Source of the DNA: Clostridiaceae bacterium OM02-2AC
GTDB lineage: Bacteria > Bacillota_I > Bacilli_A > Erysipelotrichales > Erysipelotrichaceae
Direction of reading: 5' to 3'
DNA: 18,234 nucleotides
NCBI GenBank assembly: GCA_003481775.1
Contig: QULU01000056.1
Span: forward strand, 1-18,234
Made by a program: the position numbers and the translations under genes
Shown: in pieces, positions 14,774-18,234 of the stretch
Numbering within the stretch: position 1 is the first letter of the stretch
Layout: each line of letters opens with the position of its first letter
The notes under the pieces: generated by a model
Told to the model about the DNA's origin: nothing
Database searches by the model: none
What the model saw: the letters and a program-made list of their open reading frames with translations, nothing else

Positions 14774-15751
14774 ATGGAACAAACGAAGAAACGCGCTCAG
14801 TGCGTACTGATGGAGCATGTCGGCTCCATGGAATATTATCAGAGTCCGCAGCAGGAACCGAAGCAGGTGTTTTCGGATATTAACTTTGAGGCGCTGGAGG
14901 GCGAAGTGTGGGCAATCCTTGGCACCAGTGCGTTTGAGGTGCGACTGCTGCTGGAAATTATAGCGAATGCAAGACCCTATAAGGATGGCCGCTGTGTACT
15001 TGCGCAAAAGGGCATGATGCGCAAAAAACGGACCATCCTTCCACATGTATATTATATAGGAAGTACAAATATGCTGTTTACCAATATGAATGTGCTGGAA
15101 TATCTGATGTATATCACCGCGCGTGAACAGGAGGATGCGGCCGTCCGACAGAAACGTATATTGGAAAAAATCATATCGCTGAACATGGGCTATGTCGCGT
15201 TATCCGTGATAGGAAATCTTACTCCGTCTGAGCGCTCTGTGGTCACGCTTCTTGTATCGCTGTTCACGGAAAGTAAACTGATTATCTGGAATCTGGCACG
15301 GCTGGAATACGATGAACGCAGTCTTCTGGCGATTGCCGCGATCTGTGAAGAAATCCGGAAACAGAAGCGAACACTGCTGTTCTCCACATTCGACGACCAG
15401 CTGATTGAACGCTGTGCAACGCATATCGCTCCCTTATATGATGGCAGACTGCTCTATACAGGAACGGTAGAAACCTTTGTACAGACCTGGGATCATCTGA
15501 GTACGATTATACAGGATGCCCATATTACAGCAATACGAAATGCGATAGAAACGGCGTACAGCGAGTATACGGTTCTGGAACGGAATCAAACGTTATATGT
15601 TTGGGATCAGGAACAGAAAACGGATACCTATCACAGCATCTGGAAGGTACTTACTGAGCATCAGCTGCATCCGGATCATATCTGCCGCCATTCGCTGTGT
15701 GTGGAAAATGCCTGGAAGGAAATAAGAAACCATCATGATTTACAACCATAA
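14774..15751 (+). CDS. ABC-ATPase-like protein with all catalytic motifs lost
   Basis: A 325-residue protein with the ABC nucleotide-binding-domain outline over about residues 30-230. The order of elements is kept but the key residues are not. The Walker A position reads LGTSAFEVRLLLEI, lacking the glycines, Lys and Thr/Ser; the signature position reads NLTPSERSVV instead of LSGGE/Q; Walker B reads KLIIWNLARLEYDE, with Asn and Ala for Asp-Glu; and the H-loop reads FSTFDD, with Phe for His. The strand after it (APLYDGRLLYTGTVETF) is typical of ABC-2 exporters. The C-terminal 90 residues form an accessory domain. It is unlikely to bind or hydrolyse ATP in the normal way. The next gene, a permease, overlaps it by 17 nt, so the two probably form a complex. 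A GTG at 14765 is an alternative start; AGGTG 6 nt before ATG 14774 favours the latter. Confidence 0.8.
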   Translation: MEQTKKRAQCVLMEHVGSMEYYQSPQQEPKQVFSDINFEALEGEVWAILGTSAFEVRLLLEIIANARPYKDGRCVLAQKGMMRKKRTILPHVYYIGSTNMLFTNMNVLEYLMYITAREQEDAAVRQKRILEKIISLNMGYVALSVIGNLTPSERSVVTLLVSLFTESKLIIWNLARLEYDERSLLAIAAICEEIRKQKRTLLFSTFDDQLIERCATHIAPLYDGRLLYTGTVETFVQTWDHLSTIIQDAHITAIRNAIETAYSEYTVLERNQTLYVWDQEQKTDTYHSIWKVLTEHQLHPDHICRHSLCVENAWKEIRNHHDLQP

Positions 15752-17144
15752 TATAATTACAAAGGAACAGAAGCAGGCGTTTGTGGAACGAAAGGAAAGC
15801 CGCAACAAGATTTTCTTTTACGGAATCATTGTAGCGCTTTTAACCTTTTCCCTGCATTTCATGCTGCAGACTCTGACGCGCAGCGTATTATCCACCGCCC
15901 TGCCGCAGCTGATGATGCCAAGCTACTTTTCCACACTCTCTCTGTATATCATCATGGCCTTTATCCTCTATACGGCCTATATGATTCGTTATTATGATTT
16001 TCTGACCTATGCGGAAATCTCACAGAACAAATGGTATACGCTGGCAAAAAACGGTTATGCGCCTCATCGCATGATTCTCGTCAAGCTGCTGATGCGGCTG
16101 TCCGAGGTGATTGCCTACTATACCATCGGCTTTGCGGCTACGCTGTTTCTGACTATGTTTCTGAAATATCCGTTTGTCGTATCGTATATGCTTCCTTTAT
16201 ATATATGCGGGCTGATCGATTTGATCTTTTTGTCCCTGATTACCATGAGTGCCTCTTTGTTTATCACACGGCAGAAGAATGCACGCTATGTGATCATCAT
16301 CGGCGCAGTATGCATCTGGATGCTGCGTCTTCTATGCGGCTATTATCACCTGGTGAGTGACCGTATATGGATGAGCACATCCGGAAATTTATTTGATTTG
16401 TCGCAATGCTCCTACCTGTTGTACTTTATCGTTATGATTATCATCTGTGTCCTTGTGGTTGTCATTCGGGCGAAGCGAATTGCCCAGTATACCAATTTTC
16501 CGTTTTATGAACGGGATATGGATATGGGAGAGGATGTGAATATCGTTGTTCTTCAGGAGGACGGATATCGTGAGGTCGAGGAGCAGTATGTCCGCAGACA
16601 GCGCAGAAAGGGAATGGATACATTGGTGAATCTGGCCATGGTTTTACTCATCACGGCGGGTGTTCTGATTAATGTGTTCGTGCTGTTTGTGTCCTTATCC
16701 TCACCAGAGCGGGAAACCAACTTCTTCGGTGTGATACCGTTTGTCTTCCATACGGAATCCATGGAGCCGCAGATTATGTATAATGACCTGGCGTTCTTCG
16801 ATGCGATCGACAAACAGGAGCCATTGCAGGTGGGACAGAGTATTCTGTATCATGAGGATGACGGTCCGCAGGTCGCAAGCATCAAGGCGGTAAAGGGAGA
16901 AAAGCTTTCGGTCGATATTTTAAAGTATACGGATGATGTAAAAAAAGGAGCTTATGAAAAAGTCATAGCACGCGATGCGGTCTATGGACGCTACAGCGGA
17001 CGAAGCCGATGGCTGGGGGCGATCATCCTGTTTGCCAATACCGTTTTGGGAAGACTGATTTTACTGCTGATACCGGCGTTTATGCTGTATTACTACAAAC
17101 CGATTCTCGCCTATCTGAAAAAGAAAGGGTTTATTACAGAGTAA
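15735..17144 (+). CDS. ABC-2-like permease fused to a signal peptidase I domain
   Basis: A 469-residue polytopic protein. Residues about 25-250 hold six hydrophobic helices arranged like an ABC-2 exporter permease. After a charged linker (about 255-295, VEEQYVRRQRRKG) comes a signal-peptidase-like unit: a helix (297-320), the serine box FHTESMEPQI with Ser342, a beta-rich region including VASIKAVKGEK with Lys384, DVKKGAYEKVIARDAVYGRY, and a C-terminal helix pair GAIILFANTVLGRLILLLIP as in full-length SipW. Lys384 aligns with catalytic His124 of the neighbouring SipW and with Lys of bacterial SPase I (KRV), so the domain may be an active Ser/Lys enzyme or inactive; the GDN box is degraded to TDD. 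The fusion physically couples a transporter-like channel or scaffold with processing. SD GGAAGGAA is 12 nt upstream, and the start overlaps the pseudo-ATPase end. Confidence 0.82.
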   Translation: MIYNHNIITKEQKQAFVERKESRNKIFFYGIIVALLTFSLHFMLQTLTRSVLSTALPQLMMPSYFSTLSLYIIMAFILYTAYMIRYYDFLTYAEISQNKWYTLAKNGYAPHRMILVKLLMRLSEVIAYYTIGFAATLFLTMFLKYPFVVSYMLPLYICGLIDLIFLSLITMSASLFITRQKNARYVIIIGAVCIWMLRLLCGYYHLVSDRIWMSTSGNLFDLSQCSYLLYFIVMIIICVLVVVIRAKRIAQYTNFPFYERDMDMGEDVNIVVLQEDGYREVEEQYVRRQRRKGMDTLVNLAMVLLITAGVLINVFVLFVSLSSPERETNFFGVIPFVFHTESMEPQIMYNDLAFFDAIDKQEPLQVGQSILYHEDDGPQVASIKAVKGEKLSVDILKYTDDVKKGAYEKVIARDAVYGRYSGRSRWLGAIILFANTVLGRLILLLIPAFMLYYYKPILAYLKKKGFITE

Positions 17145-17158
17145 GGAGGAATGCAGGA

Positions 17159-17968
17159 ATGAAAAACTATGCAATGCTTGCTGTTGTTCTGCTGTGTGCG
17201 ATTGTGTTATCTTCCATTTCGGATACCTCTGCGGTCTATACGCATTCGCAATCCTACAGCGGTGAGCTTACCTTTCATAGAGAAATTACGATTGATGATT
17301 TTTTTCATTATGAGATGGTGGATACCGTGGCAGACAGCACTGCCGTCTATGACAAGGAACAGAAGAGCATTATCCTGCAAAATGAGTCCGGTGCTTTTAT
17401 ACAGCATACCAAGCTACCCGCAAAGGGGGATTACATGGCCTCAGTGGAGTTGACATCCCTTACGCCGGATGCCTTGCAGTCCCTAGCCTTTCAATTCGGC
17501 GGCTCTGCGAATGTGACCAGTGAAGGTGAGGAAGGCAGAACGAATTATACCGCAATGGGGAATATTCTGAAGTTTGAAGAAAATGGGGATCTTGTGATAA
17601 TCAATCAGGGGTTTCAGAAGAATATAAATCAGCATGATCAGTATGTGGAATATTCCAATAATCAGGTATATCATCGGATTCCGAAAGCCGAACTGCCTGC
17701 TTTGAATGGTCGTCCGGTTACGCTTCGTGTGTTCGTGAAATATAATAGAGATAATGAAAACTGTTCCATTTACATTGTAATCAATGATAATCTGCTAAAT
17801 AAGGATGCTTTGATACCGGCAGGCAGGGCAATGAATACCCAGTTTGCGGATCAGGTGGGCGCTAATCAGATTATCACCGGTGTATCCTCCTATGGTGCGG
17901 GAAAGCAGGTCACCTTTACAAAACTGAAAATCGAACCTTGGGATGGTCAACTCAGCTCTGTTTATTAG
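17159..17968 (+). CDS. Exported beta-rich protein with SipW-type signal, unknown
   Basis: A 269-residue secreted protein and last gene of the operon. The signal region MKNYAMLAVVLLCAIVLSSI then SDTSAVYTHSQSYSGE carries the same T-x-A-V-Y-T-H motif as the first gene, so both are probably cut by the operon's signal peptidases. The mature part is mostly alternating hydrophobic/polar strands: SIILQNESGAFIQH, MASVELTSL, LAFQFGG, ILKFEENGDLVIINQ, VTLRVFVKY, SIYIVINDN and a closing VTFTKLKIEPW. That succession recalls LamG/concanavalin-like jelly-roll domains that bind sugars or proteins; this is a fold guess, not a family match. There is no sortase motif, no Cys in the mature part and no C-terminal helix. 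SD AAGGAGGA (17143-17150) 8 nt before the ATG fixes the start; an upstream in-frame extension to 17009 lies inside the permease gene. It might be the TapA-like partner of the fibre protein. Confidence 0.72.
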   Translation: MKNYAMLAVVLLCAIVLSSISDTSAVYTHSQSYSGELTFHREITIDDFFHYEMVDTVADSTAVYDKEQKSIILQNESGAFIQHTKLPAKGDYMASVELTSLTPDALQSLAFQFGGSANVTSEGEEGRTNYTAMGNILKFEENGDLVIINQGFQKNINQHDQYVEYSNNQVYHRIPKAELPALNGRPVTLRVFVKYNRDNENCSIYIVINDNLLNKDALIPAGRAMNTQFADQVGANQIITGVSSYGAGKQVTFTKLKIEPWDGQLSSVY

Positions 17969-17983
17969 AACAGGGCTTTTTCT
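17954..17983 (+). terminator. Operon terminator spanning the stop codon
   Basis: AGCTCTGTT (17954-17962) pairs with AACAGGGCT (17969-17977), 9 bp with one G-U, and the loop TATTAG contains the TAG stop codon of the last gene. A T run follows. Translating ribosomes would cover the left arm, so termination may depend on release at the stop. Confidence 0.85.
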
Positions 17984-18038
17984 TTGCTAAATCTCAAAAC
18001 GCGTTACGGCGTCACATAACTGCATCCCTACTTAGTTT

Positions 18039-18160
18039 ATCCTTATGATGCTTGCCAAGGGAAATACCTCGGTTAGCTTACGAGATTGTTTCACACGCAG
18101 TTCATTCACATGATCTTTTTGTCTAAATGCTCTGAATTCCCCCTTTTTAGGGGTATTTTT
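18039..18160 (+). other. Intergenic stretch with a weak hairpin and T run
   Basis: CCCC-TTTTTA-GGGG (18140-18153) followed by TATTTTT could be a weak plus-strand terminator, although no gene ends nearby after 17968. A minus-strand frame of 66 codons crosses 18032-18232 but has no SD, starts at the window edge and resembles nothing, so it is not called. I see nothing else in 17984-18180. Confidence 0.3.
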
Positions 18161-18184
18161 CGTATCTCTATCATTCTTTAAATG

Positions 18185-18234
18185 TGGTAATATGTAGAAA
18201 CAAAGGGAAGAACAGTGACGAAACAGGTACAAAA
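18185..18234 (+). CDS. Possible start of a further gene (partial)
   Basis: An extended -10 (TGG TAATAT, 18185-18193), an SD-like AAAGGGAAG (18202-18210) and a GTG codon at 18215 open a frame GTG ACG AAA CAG GTA CAA that runs off the window. The N-terminus would be MTKQVQ. No -35 of quality is seen, and six codons are too few to identify anything. Confidence 0.3.

Noticed and set aside
14513..15046. A 177-codon minus-strand frame opposite sipW and the pseudo-ATPase
   Set aside because: No SD or promoter, no recognisable motif, and it runs antisense across the boundary of two supported genes.
18032..18232. A 66-codon minus-strand frame at the right edge
   Set aside because: No SD, start at the window edge, internal T-rich hairpin, and no recognisable motif.

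Overview
The window looks like a low-to-moderate GC Bacillota chromosome. Promoters are of the SigA type with AT-rich -10 boxes, Shine-Dalgarno sites are strong, intrinsic terminators are abundant, and there is a CcpA-type cre-like box, a Bce-type peptide antibiotic module and a SipW/TasA-type secretion locus. Gene content and base composition would fit an Erysipelotrichia relative such as the Clostridium innocuum group. That placement is inference, because no rRNA gene is present. No tRNA, rRNA, CRISPR array or insertion sequence was seen.

Left part (1-4900): a minus-strand soluble TPR-GGDEF diguanylate cyclase is divergent from the glycolytic pair pgk-tpiA, which is closed by a strong terminator. 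A poor region with a probable membrane-protein remnant follows, then a monocistronic VanZ-family gene with its own promoter and terminator.

Middle (4900-10950): a complete BceRS-BceAB-type module (response regulator, intramembrane-sensing kinase, ABC ATPase, FtsX-type permease) has a BceR-like inverted repeat between the kinase and ATPase genes. After it come a monocistronic M50 site-2-protease-family gene, a clearly decayed GNAT acetyltransferase, a long terminator hairpin and a tandem imperfect repeat. glmS follows on the minus strand, with no glmS ribozyme visible in its leader.

Right part (12770-18234): upstream of glmS is a possible 41-codon gene on the minus strand with two copies of a perfect palindrome, one over its promoter. 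Next comes the most interesting locus, a five-gene plus-strand operon (13567-17968). It encodes a TasA/camelysin-like exported protein, a SipW-type (Ser/His) signal peptidase, an ABC-ATPase-like protein that has lost every catalytic motif, and a fusion of a six-helix ABC-2-like permease with a second signal peptidase domain (Ser with Lys rather than His). The last product is a secreted beta-rich protein whose signal peptide carries the same T-x-A-V-Y-T-H motif as the first. Its promoter has a cre-like box over the -35 and two adjacent 14-bp operator-like repeats just after the -10. I propose a dedicated export and processing machine for surface fibre or matrix proteins, in which the transporter half has become a non-ATPase scaffold. 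A terminator whose stem spans the last stop codon closes the operon. The right edge may hold the first codons of another gene.
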